A stretch of DNA of 15,383 nt from CAJBLF01 sp964545415 (GTDB lineage Bacteria > Patescibacteriota > Gracilibacteria > Absconditabacterales > Absconditicoccaceae): positions 1 through 15,383 of the forward strand of contig CAZJFP010000023.1 in assembly GCA_964545415.1 (NCBI GenBank), written 5' to 3'. This document shows positions 15,310-15,383 of this stretch, one piece after another (position 1 is the first letter of the stretch; every line of letters starts with the position of its first letter). Made by a program: the position numbers and the translations under genes. The notes under the pieces were generated by a model. The model did not search any database. It worked only from the letters and a program-made list of their open reading frames with translations, and had not been told where the DNA came from.

Positions 15310-15383
15310 TAAGTATGTTTATTTATTATTTAAGGGTCTAGAGTAGTTGAAGTGATTTAAATAATCATTATAACTAGTTCATG

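Noticed and set aside
15143..15346. Plus-strand ORF of 67 codons near the right end
   Set aside because: Low-complexity composition, no start signal, and it runs across the perfect promoter at 15281-15309.

Overview
The window looks like a chromosomal piece of a candidate-phyla-radiation bacterium that reads UGA as glycine (genetic code 25), as in Gracilibacteria/BD1-5 or Absconditabacteria/SR1. With the standard code almost every gene is cut by in-frame TGA. With TGA = Gly, full-length RNase Y, RsmH, Der, LspA, DedA and RhuM-type proteins appear, several with the new glycine at a family-conserved position (RNase Y GESHA, RsmH SGR, RhuM MGLTSFKG). No gene here ends on TGA; all stops are TAA or TAG. 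I cannot decide between the two phyla. Genes below are called with UGA = Gly, so many coordinates are longer than a standard-code caller would give.

Layout. 1-4399 (+): 3' part of rny, a divergent Lgt-like membrane protein, a tandem 8-bp repeat, a membrane-anchored baseplate-J-like protein, and a small unknown gene with its own consensus promoter and terminator. 4466-6891 (-): a palindromic repeat, then (in transcription order) der, lspA and a DUF3127-like OB-fold gene. 7024-7606 (-): a lone cysteine-rich unknown gene with promoter and terminator. 7628-9161 (+): rsmH followed by an ftsL-like gene, a remnant of the division/cell-wall (dcw) order, ending in a terminator. 9178-11652 (-): an envelope operon of exported phosphodiester glycosidase, family 2 glycosyltransferase and DedA-type membrane protein.

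11848-15093 (-) is the accessory region and the most interesting part. Two roughly 80-bp hairpin-forming copies of the same element (12538-12618 and 13943-14026) lie in the same orientation just 3' of genes. They have conserved AAC/GTT ends, the same stem arms and a compensatory base-pair change. This is the architecture of integron attC sites, and the genes between them look like cassettes: RhuM-like, then a PqqD-like protein plus HELSH zinc-protease pair, then a SAM methyltransferase. The RhuM and PqqD/protease genes are AT-rich and use UGA for glycine heavily, so their source also seems to be a code-25 organism. No integrase is visible in the window.

At the right end a perfect sigma70-type promoter (TTGACA-17-TATAAT) carries a run of eight G in its spacer, which suggests a phase-variable promoter for a gene beyond the window. 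Three intergenic regions share a palindromic AATGAATAATGA...TTCATTATTCATT element, each directly upstream of a start codon.
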